Assembly: GCF_900130065.1 (NCBI RefSeq)
Contig: NZ_FQXV01000008.1
Coordinates: forward strand, 124,001 to 188,000
DNA length: 64,000 bases
Source: Sporobacter termitidis DSM 10068
GTDB lineage: Bacteria > Bacillota > Clostridia > Oscillospirales > Oscillospiraceae
Reading direction: 5' to 3'
The position numbers were made by a program, and so were the translations under genes. Under the pieces are notes generated by a model. It saw only the letters and a list, made by a program, of their open reading frames with translations, made no database searches and had not been told where the DNA came from. This document shows, piece after piece, positions 49,666 through 58,188 of the stretch. The stretch's first letter is position 1; the number at the start of each line of letters is the position of its first letter.

Positions 49666-49797
49666 TTATTTTCCTCCGTTGGGGCCGCCGGGCGGTAACG
49701 GCCGCGTCTCCCTGCCGTGCTTTTCGTACGTCTCCGTGGTTGCCAGAAGGTCCGCGGCCAGGACGCGGAGCTTCCCTAAGTGTAGAGGCGGTACCAT
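49666..49797 (-). CDS. Small hypothetical protein, 43 residues
   Basis: Ends 1 base before the start of the 56-residue gene, and its last codons (GGA GGA AAA TAA) form that gene's ribosome site. Starting at ATG 49797, with AAAGGA close upstream, it reads MVPPLHLGKLRVLAADLLAT, then TETYEKHGRE and a Pro/Gly-rich tail. A start at ATG 49830 is also possible. The organisation favours a real coupled gene; no family recognised. Confidence 0.4.
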   Translation of the reverse strand: MVPPLHLGKLRVLAADLLATTETYEKHGRETRPLPPGGPNGGK

Positions 49798-50084
49798 GAA
49801 GTCCTTTGGCAACAGATACTGCGCCGCCATGAAGAAGCACAAAAAGCTCTTTTTTTCTCTGTGCAGACCGTCGCGCTTCTTAAGTATGATTGCCAATGCA
49901 GTCAAATAAATAAATTATTACCGAATTTTTAAAATACTTGTTGCAGTCCATTTGCTTAATTGTCGTATATATAATAAAGACTCAGAAAAAGAGTCTTTAG
50001 AAATTTAAAGAAGGCGTTTAATCCAATGGGCTAATTAGCTAATCCTAACATTCAAAAATAAATAACAAAAAGGAGAAAAAGTTT

Positions 50085-50842
50085 ATGAATGCAACAAAGA
50101 AAGTACTTCACAAATTATGTTTTGTTATGGTTTGCTTGGTGTTAGTAGCTTCATTAACCATCACCGCGTTTGCGGCTACTGTCATATCTCTTACAGATCC
50201 GAATCAGTTGGTAGCTATGGTTACACGTTTTATTCTCAGGTAGGGACAAGCCCGGATGCAAATGGTTGTGATGTTTCGGCGTCTACTACTGTAGTTTCAA
50301 ACACTAATGTACCAACTGGATACATGGGAGCTCAAGCCTATCTTTATGACGCATCTGATGGTTCATTATGGTTTTCTTCAGGATGGGCATATAACGGGAG
50401 CTTAAGAAACACCGTATTCGCAACTCATTCAACATACGTAATTAATGGAAATGGTTGGTATTGGTTTGGTAATGGAGATGTACAGCTGTGGAATGGCTAT
50501 TCCTATGTATTATATCCTACCTATAATACTCCGAATATCGAATCTGCTACAAGTAAAACTTCGAAAGTAGAATCCAATAATAGCGCCGCAGCTTATGGAA
50601 TAAATAATAATAATCAAACGTTTGGTTCAACTGCAAAAGCGCAATCGATCAATACTGCACCTGATCTTATCTATGCCAGGGGTATTGATGGAACTTATGG
50701 GTATGTATACAAAACAGATATCTATAATGCAGGACGTATAAGTTCTCCCGAAGAGGCGATGAATGCCAGTGTACCTCAAACGATCTCACTATATGCTTCC
50801 GATGGAACTACTGTGATCGGGTCCTTTGGAATAGGTGCTTAA
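50085..50842 (+). pseudogene. Secreted protein gene with frameshift after the signal peptide
   Basis: AAGGAG and ATG 50085 open a textbook signal peptide (MNATKKVLHKLCFVMVCLVL, ending AFAA) in one frame, which stops at 50241-50243. The 220-residue mature-like part reads in another frame to 50842 (GSYGYTFYSQVG, NGNGWYWFGNGDVQLWNGYS). Removing one CT from TCTCT at 50187-50191 would join them in frame. The body is Asn/Ser/Tyr-rich, beta-like and unrecognised. AT-rich like the next two genes. Either a slipped-strand inactivation, a phase-variable switch or a sequence error. Confidence 0.65.
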
Positions 50843-50885
50843 TTCTTGCAGGATTCTATAGTGGCTATCTGAAAATAAGTAAAAA

Positions 50886-50915
50886 AACAGGTTCAGTCGG
50901 GTACGACTGAGCCTA
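50886..50915 (+). terminator. Hairpin after the secreted protein gene
   Basis: AGGTTCAGTCG pairs with CGACTGAGCCT around GGTA, followed by a weak T-rich tail. Confidence 0.45.
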
Positions 50916-51038
50916 TCCTTATATAAAGAATAAAGAGAAATTTACGCTTTCCCAAAAAGCGTATAGCTTTTACAGAGAAAAAGTGTCTACCTTTGCTATG
51001 ATAGATTTATTTTAGACCCTTGCACAAGCTTAAATACA

Positions 51039-51073
51039 AAAGCCTTGTTCAACTTAGAATTGAGCAAGGCTTT
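51039..51073 (-). terminator. Terminator of the ECF sigma operon
   Basis: AAAGCCTTGTTCAA (51039-51052) pairs with TTGAGCAAGGCTTT (51060-51073), with a short T-run on the minus strand. Confidence 0.75.
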
Positions 51074-51095
51074 GTATAGTTCGGTTTTTTGTCTA

Positions 51096-52187
51096 CTATC
51101 TGTTGTCCTCTTCAGTTAGACCGGTAGGATTAAAGTTCTTACTGTTTTCATTATTCTCAATCTTCACTTGAGAGTCCGCAAAGGTTACCCTGATACCTAA
51201 TACGTCAATAGATTTAATATTATTAATCGGAGTAGGCTCGTCAAATAACGTATTTATTACTATAGTTCCATCCCAGTCCGCCATGCCCCCTTGGCCGGCT
51301 GAAGTATTCACAGGAAGCAAAGAGCCATCCTCTAAGGTGACAACCATGCTGACTGCTTTTTTAATAATCGGATCAAAATCATTTGGGTTCCATTCGCGCC
51401 CTTTCCAATTATTAACGGAGCAGATTACCTCGAAGCCGAACATAGATAAACGCAGACGTGAAATCTCGCATGATATATCACCAATCGTAATGTTATAATC
51501 AGGATGAAAGACACTACCTGTCGAACTAGCAGACTTAAAGGAGAACTCCCAAGACCATTCACCGCTTAGATATGGTACATATTTGCCATTCTCATTATAG
51601 AAACCTATATTTTGCATGGAGCATTGCAAATTGTCTAAGGTATCTTCATTAATCGAATGAGTTATGATAAATAAATATTGGTTATTCTTCAATTCTGGGT
51701 GGGTATCGGCGTAATCATATTCTATTTGTTCCGTCACACCACCGTCTATGGAGACATTCTCAAAGCGGTAACCTTTTAATGTAGGAATACTATTTTTAAT
51801 AAGAACGCTATCAAGTTTCTTAAGTGTGACGAGAAAACCCGCCCGTTGAACATGTCCGCTTTGTATGGCATCAATAGCTTCAATCTTTACCAGAGCGTTA
51901 TCAACAACAACCCCTGCATCTCCAGAATCCAAGCTGGAAAGAGAACCTTTGTTACTCCCAGTGATTTGTGAGGCAAACCAATTACTGAAGAAATTGGGTT
52001 TATATATTGCTGCGAAAGCAACTCCCGTGGTTAGGAAGACTGCTGCAAGGACTGCGACTGCGATTCGTCGAGGCCACGTAGCCTTTTTATGCTCGTCCGA
52101 TCTTTTTTCCGACGACATAAGTGCTGCTTCAGAAATAAACTCACTTTGAATGTTGCCCAATCCATATAAGATGTCATAGCTCTTCAA
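51096..52187 (-). CDS. DUF4179-type putative anti-sigma factor
   Basis: 363 residues. A short cytoplasmic N-terminus (about 1-38) is followed by one membrane segment (about 40-60, RRIAVAVLAAVFLTTGVAF), then a large extracytoplasmic beta-rich domain with the DUF4179 pattern. Its start overlaps the sigma gene end by 14 bases, the usual sigma/anti-sigma coupling. It probably holds the sigma factor at the membrane until a surface signal arrives. The N-terminus lacks a recognisable ZAS zinc motif. AT-rich. Confidence 0.75.
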   Translation of the reverse strand: MKSYDILYGLGNIQSEFISEAALMSSEKRSDEHKKATWPRRIAVAVLAAVFLTTGVAFAAIYKPNFFSNWFASQITGSNKGSLSSLDSGDAGVVVDNALVKIEAIDAIQSGHVQRAGFLVTLKKLDSVLIKNSIPTLKGYRFENVSIDGGVTEQIEYDYADTHPELKNNQYLFIITHSINEDTLDNLQCSMQNIGFYNENGKYVPYLSGEWSWEFSFKSASSTGSVFHPDYNITIGDISCEISRLRLSMFGFEVICSVNNWKGREWNPNDFDPIIKKAVSMVVTLEDGSLLPVNTSAGQGGMADWDGTIVINTLFDEPTPINNIKSIDVLGIRVTFADSQVKIENNENSKNFNPTGLTEEDNR

Positions 52188-52743
52188 TCGCTACACCTTC
52201 CTTTATTAATACTTTATAAAGCGTCTTTCTTGCCCGGTGTAAAATGACCTTCAATGTGTTTTCATTTATACCTGTTAATGCGGATATTTCTTTAATGCTG
52301 TCAAAAAACCAATAACGTCGCAAGAATATAATACGATCACGCTTGCTGAGAGTTTTCAAAAAATCGTTTAGTGTATTTTCAACAGTAATATTGTCTAAAT
52401 ACTCGTCTATATGGTCGTTGGATGGGATGCAACCTGAAAGTTCTGCTGCGGCTAGTTCAATCTCGGTAATATTACGCTTTTGACGGTGATAGTATCGGTA
52501 TTTATCCAAAGCTAAGCGTCGCGCAATTTGACATATATAAGCTGCTAAGTCGAGAGGGCGCTTGGGCGGTATAGAAGACCAAACTTTAAAATAAACTTCG
52601 TTTTCACACTCTTCTGCATCTTCAGGAGAATAAAGAATACCGAATATGACAGTTCGGCATAGTGCCCCATATTTTCGTTTAAGATTGTTTACTGCATCTT
52701 CGGATCGTTGCCAGAAAAGTTCAATAATTTCGTTATCGCCCAA
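52174..52743 (-). CDS. ECF-type sigma factor
   Basis: 189 residues of sigma-70 family. Region 2 (about 20-85; SPEDAEECENEVYFKVW) and region 4 (about 125-180; LSKRDRIIFLRRYWFFDSIKEISALTG, a helix-turn-helix) are present, with no region 1 or 3. It directs RNA polymerase to a dedicated regulon, perhaps including its own promoter (GGAAC-N16-CGTTA upstream). Forms an operon with the DUF4179 protein. Confidence 0.88.
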   Translation of the reverse strand: MGDNEIIELFWQRSEDAVNNLKRKYGALCRTVIFGILYSPEDAEECENEVYFKVWSSIPPKRPLDLAAYICQIARRLALDKYRYYHRQKRNITEIELAAAELSGCIPSNDHIDEYLDNITVENTLNDFLKTLSKRDRIIFLRRYWFFDSIKEISALTGINENTLKVILHRARKTLYKVLIKEGVAIEEL

Positions 52744-52780
52744 GGTGTACTCCTCCCTTCTAAAGGCCTAACATAATATA

Positions 52781-52806
52781 TAACGTCAAAGAAATCATTT
52801 AGTTCC
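52781..52806 (-). promoter_or_regulatory. ECF-type promoter of the sigma operon
   Basis: On the minus strand GGAAC (52806-52802) is followed after 16 bases by CGTTA (52785-52781), the typical ECF pattern, suggesting autoregulation. A partial TTGACG/TATATT-like sequence overlaps, so a housekeeping promoter is also possible. Confidence 0.5.
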
Positions 52807-53093
52807 AAACTTTCTATTTATTAAATAGAAAAAATATTTGCATAAGATCGCTTCAAATGAAGGCTCAGATAATAAGGTGGCAGCGCTAGTTTCACAAAAT
52901 ACAAAAATTAAGCATATCTTTCATTCTGATGGGGCGATGATGGCACAAGTGCCCGCCGGACAGCGGGACATGCAGAGCGGGCTGTGGCATGATATATACT
53001 GAATTCATATTCAATATATCGTATCGCCGGTTCTGCCTTTTCCGCGTTCCTTGGATTTGCTGATATCATAATCTTTGTCCAAACACATAACTT
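52807..53093. other. Intergenic stretch with an imperfect palindrome
   Basis: An AT-rich part is followed by CGCCGGACAGCGGG-type sequence. GATATATACTGAATTCATAT at 52991, continuing to 53020, is an imperfect palindrome related to the hairpin at 38871-38914. Open frames here have no ribosome sites. No gene supported. Confidence 0.4.
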
Positions 53094-53122
53094 TTGACAT
53101 TGTTTTATGCGGTCGTTATAAT
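53094..53122 (+). promoter_or_regulatory. Promoter of the enoate-reductase-type gene
   Basis: TTGACA (53094-53099) and TATAAT (53117-53122) are 17 bases apart, perfect consensus. Confidence 0.88.
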
Positions 53123-53177
53123 TTCTATATAATGTCATCGCCCGCAGCGAAAGGAGGGCATGGCGCGGGAGCGCGCC

Positions 53178-55142
53178 ATGATATACTGCATGAAGGAATT
53201 TAAATATCCGCATCTCTTCGCGCCGATCACGCTCGGCAATACAGTCTTCCAAAACAGGATTTTCGGGTCGCCGACAGGGCCCAGCAACCTGTCGTCCCGC
53301 CACTATCCCACACCGGAAACATGCGCTTACTATGAGCGGAAGGCCATGGGGGGCGCGGCGTCCGTCTGCGTCGGCGACTGCTCGGTGGACGCGGTGATCG
53401 GCAGGACGGCGTCGAGCCGGCTCCGGCTGGACGACCCCGGCGCGGCATCCTCGCTGGGCAAGCTGGCGGACGCCATTTCCCGCCATGGCGCCGTGGCCTC
53501 CATTGAGCTGCAGCACGGCGGCAGTCACTCCTACGGCTCGGTCCAGGACGGGAATCAGGCGTACGGGCCGGTGGAGTACACGGACGAAAACGGCCGCCGC
53601 GTCCTCCCGATGACCGAAGAGATCATCGAGATGACGATCGATAAATTCGCCCAGGCGGCGGCCCAGGCCAAGCGCTGCGGCTTCGGCATGGTGACGATCC
53701 ACGGCGGACACGGCTGGCTCATTTCGCAGTTTGTTTCACCGATCAGCAATACGCGCACCGACAGGTGGGGCGGCAGCGTTGAAAGCAGGTGCCGGCTCCC
53801 CGTGGCCATCTGCCAGGCCGTGCGCCGCGCGGTGGGCCCGGGCTTTCCCATAGAGATCCGCATCAGCGGCTCGGAGTGCCATCCGGGCGGATACGACATC
53901 GACGAGGGCGTCGCCATCGCCAGGCAGCTGGACGGGCACGCGGACCTGATCCATGTCTCCGCCGGCAGCCACGAGGTCTGGGACGTGTTCACGGTCACCC
54001 ACCCCAGCATGTTTCTGGAGGACGGCGCCAACGTCCGGTACGCCGCGGAGATCAAAAAGCACGTCAAGCAGTCCCGTGTGGCGACGGTCGGCGCGCTGGC
54101 CGTGCCGGACCTGATGGAGGAGATCATCGCCTCGGGCAGGGCCGACGTGGTGGAGGTGGCCCGGGGCCTGCTGGCCGACCCCGACCTGCCGCTGAAGGCC
54201 CGCACCGGGCGGGAGGGCGATATCAACACCTGCATGCGCTGCCTGGCGTGCTTTTCAAATCTCATGGCCAGGAGCCAGTTTTTATGCGCCATCAATCCCG
54301 TCATCGGGCATGAGACGGAGGATAAATGGCAGCTCCCGCCCGCCGAAAGGAAAAAGATACTTATCGCGGGCGGCGGCATCGCCGGGATGCAGGCGGCGCT
54401 GACGGCCTGCCAGCGCGGCCATGAGGTCATCCTTGCCGAGCGGTCCGGGCAGCTTGGCGGCGCGCTCCGATGCGAGGACGGCGTGCCCTTCAAAAAGCAC
54501 CTGGCGGAATATCTGGACCGTCAGGCCCGGCGCGTCGCCGCCGCGGCCGTCGAGGTCCGGCTCAACACGCCCGTCACCCCGGCGCTGGCCGGGGAGCTCC
54601 GGCCCGACGTCATCATCGCGGCGCTGGGCGCCCGGCCGGTGGTTCCCAAAATCAAGGGGATCGACGGGGAGAACGTGCACAGCGCGGAGGAGATTTACTA
54701 TCATCCGGAAAAAGCGGGCAAAAGGGTCGCCATCCTCGGCGGCGGACTGGTGGGGGCGGAGCTGGGCGCCCATCTGGCGGCGCTCGGCCGTCAGGTGACG
54801 ATTATCGAGATGCTGCCGGAGCTCAACAACGGCGGCAACACGCTGCAGGGCCTCTCCGTCGGCATCGAGCTCAGAGAACGCGGCGTCAGGGTCTGCCTCG
54901 GCACAAAGGCTCTGGAGATCGGTTCTCGGGGCGTCACGGGCGAGGGCCCGGAAGGGCAGGAGCTCTTTGAGGCCGACACCGTCATTTACGCCATCGGGCA
55001 AAAGCCCCTGCGCGAGGAGGCCGACGCGCTCCGGTTCGCCGCTCCGGAATTTTACCAGATCGGCGACTGCCTGACACCGAAAAACATCACCGAGGCCACG
55101 CGGGCCGCCTACAATATCGCGCGGGACATCGGCAGGTTATAA
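53178..55142 (+). CDS. Old-yellow-enzyme-type FAD/FMN/4Fe-4S oxidoreductase
   Basis: About 654 residues of the 2-enoate / 2,4-dienoyl-CoA reductase family. The N-terminal TIM barrel (about 5-340, FMN; FAPITLGNTVFQNRI, IELQHGG, HGGHGWLISQFVSP) is followed by 4Fe-4S cysteines (CMRCLACF...FLCAINP, about 350-370). Then an FAD/NAD domain (KILIAGGGIAGMQAAL, RVAILGGGLVGAELGAHLA). It likely reduces an activated C=C bond with NADH in the cytoplasm. Start is ambiguous: ATG 53160 lies 2 bases after GGAGGGC, ATG 53178 has GGGAG at 6 bases. Substrate unknown. Confidence 0.9.
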   Translation: MIYCMKEFKYPHLFAPITLGNTVFQNRIFGSPTGPSNLSSRHYPTPETCAYYERKAMGGAASVCVGDCSVDAVIGRTASSRLRLDDPGAASSLGKLADAISRHGAVASIELQHGGSHSYGSVQDGNQAYGPVEYTDENGRRVLPMTEEIIEMTIDKFAQAAAQAKRCGFGMVTIHGGHGWLISQFVSPISNTRTDRWGGSVESRCRLPVAICQAVRRAVGPGFPIEIRISGSECHPGGYDIDEGVAIARQLDGHADLIHVSAGSHEVWDVFTVTHPSMFLEDGANVRYAAEIKKHVKQSRVATVGALAVPDLMEEIIASGRADVVEVARGLLADPDLPLKARTGREGDINTCMRCLACFSNLMARSQFLCAINPVIGHETEDKWQLPPAERKKILIAGGGIAGMQAALTACQRGHEVILAERSGQLGGALRCEDGVPFKKHLAEYLDRQARRVAAAAVEVRLNTPVTPALAGELRPDVIIAALGARPVVPKIKGIDGENVHSAEEIYYHPEKAGKRVAILGGGLVGAELGAHLAALGRQVTIIEMLPELNNGGNTLQGLSVGIELRERGVRVCLGTKALEIGSRGVTGEGPEGQELFEADTVIYAIGQKPLREEADALRFAAPEFYQIGDCLTPKNITEATRAAYNIARDIGRL

Positions 55143-55159
55143 ATTTGCAAGGATAGAAG

Positions 55160-55192
55160 CTCCCTGTGAGAATGCCTCTCACAGGGAGTTTT
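55160..55192 (+). terminator. Terminator of the enoate-reductase-type gene
   Basis: CTCCCTGTGAGA (55160-55171) pairs with TCTCACAGGGAG (55177-55188), then TTTTC. A near copy lies at 55387-55419. Confidence 0.8.
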
Positions 55193-55223
55193 CAGCTTGT
55201 CAAAAAACCTGCATACAAAAGGC

Positions 55224-55381
55224 AAAGCCTCGCAGAGTTTGCCGCCGAAGCGGCAAATAAATTGAAAATTTGTCACGCAGGAGGACATGCGCCTCCGGAG
55301 TGACTCTTCTCATGCAGCGCGCGGCTGAGCGCGCTGCATGCAGCCCCTTGTCGGATAAAGCCCAAAGGGCTTTATCGACAG
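55224..55381. repeat. Copy B of the 145-bp structured repeat
   Basis: Nearly identical to 13273-13416. It carries the TTTGCC/GGCAAA, GTCAC/GTGAC with AGGAGG/CCTCC, GCGCGCTGCATGCA and AAGCCC/GGGCTT hairpins. It lies between two copies of the CTCCCTGTGAG terminator, which suggests insertion or duplication there. Confidence 0.75.
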
Positions 55382-55386
55382 CTTAA

Positions 55387-55419
55387 CTCCCTGTGAGAAT
55401 GCCGCTCACAGGGAGTTTT
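55387..55419. terminator. Second copy of the CTCCCTGTGAG hairpin
   Basis: CTCCCTGTGAG (55387-55397) pairs with CTCACAGGGAG (55405-55415), then TTTTG. Confidence 0.7.
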
Positions 55420-55439
55420 GTTCTGCCTTTAGTCTCGAA

Positions 55440-55535
55440 AACAGACGTGTTATTCTGAGCGCAGCGAAAAAGGCTACGCGTCGCGCCCGCTTTGGAGGAG
55501 AAGCTCCTTCGCCGCGCTCAGGATGACACCTATGC
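55440..55535. repeat. TCATCCTGAGCG-type inverted repeat
   Basis: GTGTTATTCTGAGCGC (55449-55464) is nearly complementary to GCGCTCAGGATGACAC (55515-55530), with an inner GGAG/CTCC hairpin. GTCATCCTGAGCGAGCGC at about 10354 is another piece of the family. It may also end the histidine kinase transcript. Confidence 0.55.
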
Positions 55536-55553
55536 TGCCGTAACCCTTCGCCG

Positions 55554-57344
55554 CTATTCCGCCGGGCACATCGCGGGGAGGAAAATCGTGAACTGCGCGC
55601 CCTTTCCGATCCCGTCGCTGTAGGCGCTGACGGAGCCGCCGTGCAGCTCGGCGATGCCCTTGACGATGGAGAGCCCCAGCCCCAGCCCGCCGTTTTGCCT
55701 GTCCAGCGAGCTGTCGGCCTGCTTGAACGGCTCGAACAGCTCCGGCAGGAATTTCGCGTCGATGCCCTTCCCGTTGTCCTTGACGATGACGAAGGCGGAG
55801 CTGTCGTGGGTTTTGACGGACAGGGTCGTTTTACCGCCGGCCTTGGAGAATTTTAACGAATTGTTCAGCAGATTGCCGATGATCTGCGAGATCCTGACGG
55901 GGTCCGCCGTAATAAAGACCGGCCTGTCGCCCATTTCGATATCCAGGTCCACGTCGCGCTCCTGAAATATCAGCGTGTTGTCCCGGACGACGGCCTGCGC
56001 CAGCTTGTTGAGGTCAAATTGCTCTTTTTTCAGCTTGATCTTGTTGTTTGTCAGGCGGGTCAGGTCCAGGAGATCGTCGATCAGGCGGCGCAGCTGGCGC
56101 GTTTGACGGATCACGATGTCCAGCGTCTCGCGGTTTTTAGGATTGATTTCAAGCATATCCATCAGCGACAGGCCCGTGACGATGGTGGCCAGCGGGTTCC
56201 TGAGCTCGTGGGACAGCGTGTTTAAAAACACATTTTTATTTTTGTCGGATTTTTTCAGCTCTTCGACGAGCTTGAGGGCGTTTTGCTCGCTTTGCAGCAG
56301 CGCGTATTCCGTATTTGTCCGCTCGATCACGTCCGCGGCCAGGCGGGCAATCATGTCCAGCAGCCGGATTTCCCGGTCGCTGAACGATTTGGTTTCGGAA
56401 TAGTATGTGTTCAGCACGCCGACGATTTTGCCGGAGCTGCTGATCAGGGGCGTGGACTGCTCGCTGAGGATATCGTCTGACAGCAGGACGGAAAGCGCCG
56501 GCTTGTCCTTAAAAATCGGGCTCAGCCTGACGTCCTTGACGATAATCCGCCGCTTTCTCTGATACGCCTTGCCGCAGGAGCCGGCGTCCAGGCCGATGCA
56601 GGAGTAATATTCCTGGAACTTGCCGCTGAGACCGTGGCTCAGGATGATGATGAGCTTCCTGCTGTCCTCGTCAAACAGCTGTATGCTGCCTTTGCTCGTG
56701 TGCGTTTCGGTGATGGCGGCGTGCAGAATCTCGGAATAAACGGTGGGGAGGTCCCTTTTGACGATGAAATTGGAATTGAGCTTATACAGCGTATTCAGGG
56801 TTTCCACTTCCGCCGCCAGATCGTTTTTTGCCGCCATCAGCAGGAGAAGCAGGTCGTCCTTCAGGCGCAGCGCGTTGGCCAGTATCCTGTTCCTGTCCTG
56901 CTGGGACTGGACGGCGATCCTCGTTTGCTCGGTGATGTCCCTGTTCGTTTCGAGAACGATTTTTTGCTGACGGCTGTTGACAATGACCTGGCGCCTGGCC
57001 TCGACGACGATTTTTTTGCCCGCCTTCGTCACGTGCTCCAGATTGCCGGACCATTCGCCCTTTTCGTTCAGTACTGTGATGAATTCATGGGGATCGGAGG
57101 GGTACTCGGCCTGCAATAAGCTGTGGCTTGAAGTACCCACGGCTTCTCTTTTTGTATAGCCGTATAGTTTGGATGCGCCGTCGTTCCAGTAAATAATGCC
57201 GCCGTTCAGCTTCCACGCGAAGATCGCGTCGTTGGACAAGTCGAGCATTTTTTCCTGCAGCGCAAGAATCTCGTCCGTGTCTTCCGTGTCGGAAATCACG
57301 CGCCGGTTTCCACACCTGTACAAATTAAACATCCCTTTTCTCAT
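55554..57344 (-). CDS. Soluble PAS-GAF histidine kinase
   Basis: 596 residues, no membrane segment. PAS about 30-145 (LDLSNDAIFAWKLNGGIIYWN, PAC-like VLETNRDITEQ). GAF about 185-345 (TSKGSIQLFDEDSRKLIIIL). HisKA with LSHELRNPL (His about 378), N box NLLNNSLKFS, G boxes DNGKGI and GGLGLGLSI. No response regulator is adjacent, so it is an orphan kinase sensing an internal signal. The ATG has no ribosome site and sits about 10 bases from the predicted transcript start. Confidence 0.9.
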   Translation of the reverse strand: MRKGMFNLYRCGNRRVISDTEDTDEILALQEKMLDLSNDAIFAWKLNGGIIYWNDGASKLYGYTKREAVGTSSHSLLQAEYPSDPHEFITVLNEKGEWSGNLEHVTKAGKKIVVEARRQVIVNSRQQKIVLETNRDITEQTRIAVQSQQDRNRILANALRLKDDLLLLLMAAKNDLAAEVETLNTLYKLNSNFIVKRDLPTVYSEILHAAITETHTSKGSIQLFDEDSRKLIIILSHGLSGKFQEYYSCIGLDAGSCGKAYQRKRRIIVKDVRLSPIFKDKPALSVLLSDDILSEQSTPLISSSGKIVGVLNTYYSETKSFSDREIRLLDMIARLAADVIERTNTEYALLQSEQNALKLVEELKKSDKNKNVFLNTLSHELRNPLATIVTGLSLMDMLEINPKNRETLDIVIRQTRQLRRLIDDLLDLTRLTNNKIKLKKEQFDLNKLAQAVVRDNTLIFQERDVDLDIEMGDRPVFITADPVRISQIIGNLLNNSLKFSKAGGKTTLSVKTHDSSAFVIVKDNGKGIDAKFLPELFEPFKQADSSLDRQNGGLGLGLSIVKGIAELHGGSVSAYSDGIGKGAQFTIFLPAMCPAE

Positions 57345-57360
57345 ACCATCTGTGGCCAGT

Positions 57361-57390
57361 ATTATATATCCAATAGTTATGATATTTCAA
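57361..57390 (-). promoter_or_regulatory. Promoter of the PAS-GAF kinase gene
   Basis: On the minus strand TTGAAA (57390-57385) and TATAAT (57366-57361) are 18 bases apart, leaving only about a 10-base leader before the ATG. Confidence 0.65.
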
Positions 57391-57509
57391 CAAAAAATGT
57401 AAAAAATTCTGCCAAAAAATAGCGGGCCCTGTCGGCGCGTTTAAGGAAAAAATAAACAATGGACGCGGTTTGAGCGTCCATTGTTTATGTGAAAGCTATT
57501 GCCGGGGCA

Positions 57510-58157
57510 TTAATCGCAGAAGCGGACCGTCTCCTCGATCGGGCTTCTGGCGCTGCGGAAATTGTTGATCGCATTGGTCTCGTCCACGTAGCCGATGGCG
57601 ATGCCGATAACGATCTCGAGGTTTTCGGGGAGCTTCAGCTCCCGGCGCAGAACCTCCGGATAATGGATCGACGTGGCGGCCGGGATGGTGCCGAGGCCGT
57701 GCTCCAGCGCGGAGAGCATCAGGGTTTGGGAAAAGGCGCCGATGTCGTAAAGGGCCCAGGGAATGCTGAGGATTTTGTCCTTGCAGAGAAAGATGACGGC
57801 GGGCGCGTCAAACATCCTCTGGTTCAGGGCGCCGAACTGCTGTACGGCGTCGCCGCAGTCGCGCACCATGTCGGGGTGAAGGCCCTGCTGGCGTTTTTTG
57901 GCCGCCTCCGTCCATTCGGCGGGCCGGGGGATATCCGTATTTGCCCGGACGGCTTTCGCGTAGCAGTCGGCGTAGCCCGCTTTGATCCGCTTCAGCGCTT
58001 CGCCCTCGGCCACGAAGACCTCCCACGGCTGGGAGTTGGCCCAGGAGGGGGAATAAGACGCGTCCCTGAGGATCTGGAGCAGTGTTTCGCGGCTGATGGG
58101 ATCGGGCTTAAAAGCCCGCATGGACCGGCGCGATGTGATGGCCTGGCTGACAGTCAT
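57510..58157 (-). CDS. Nitroreductase family protein
   Basis: 215 residues. Nitro_FMN fold with the N-terminal SRRSMRAFKPDPISRETL (FMN phosphate binding), SPSWANSQPWEVFVAEGE and GLGTIPAATSIHYPEVLRRELKLPEN. It uses NAD(P)H to reduce nitro, quinone or flavin substrates. It is followed upstream (on the same strand) by a second nitroreductase and a YciI protein, likely one operon in the order YciI - nitroreductase - nitroreductase. Confidence 0.9.
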   Translation of the reverse strand: MTVSQAITSRRSMRAFKPDPISRETLLQILRDASYSPSWANSQPWEVFVAEGEALKRIKAGYADCYAKAVRANTDIPRPAEWTEAAKKRQQGLHPDMVRDCGDAVQQFGALNQRMFDAPAVIFLCKDKILSIPWALYDIGAFSQTLMLSALEHGLGTIPAATSIHYPEVLRRELKLPENLEIVIGIAIGYVDETNAINNFRSARSPIEETVRFCD

Positions 58158-58188
58158 AATGATTCCTCCGTTTATATCAATTTATTTT

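Noticed and set aside
52908-53711. 267-codon minus-strand frame before and within the enoate-reductase gene
   Set aside because: Antisense shadow covering a perfect plus-strand promoter; no domain.
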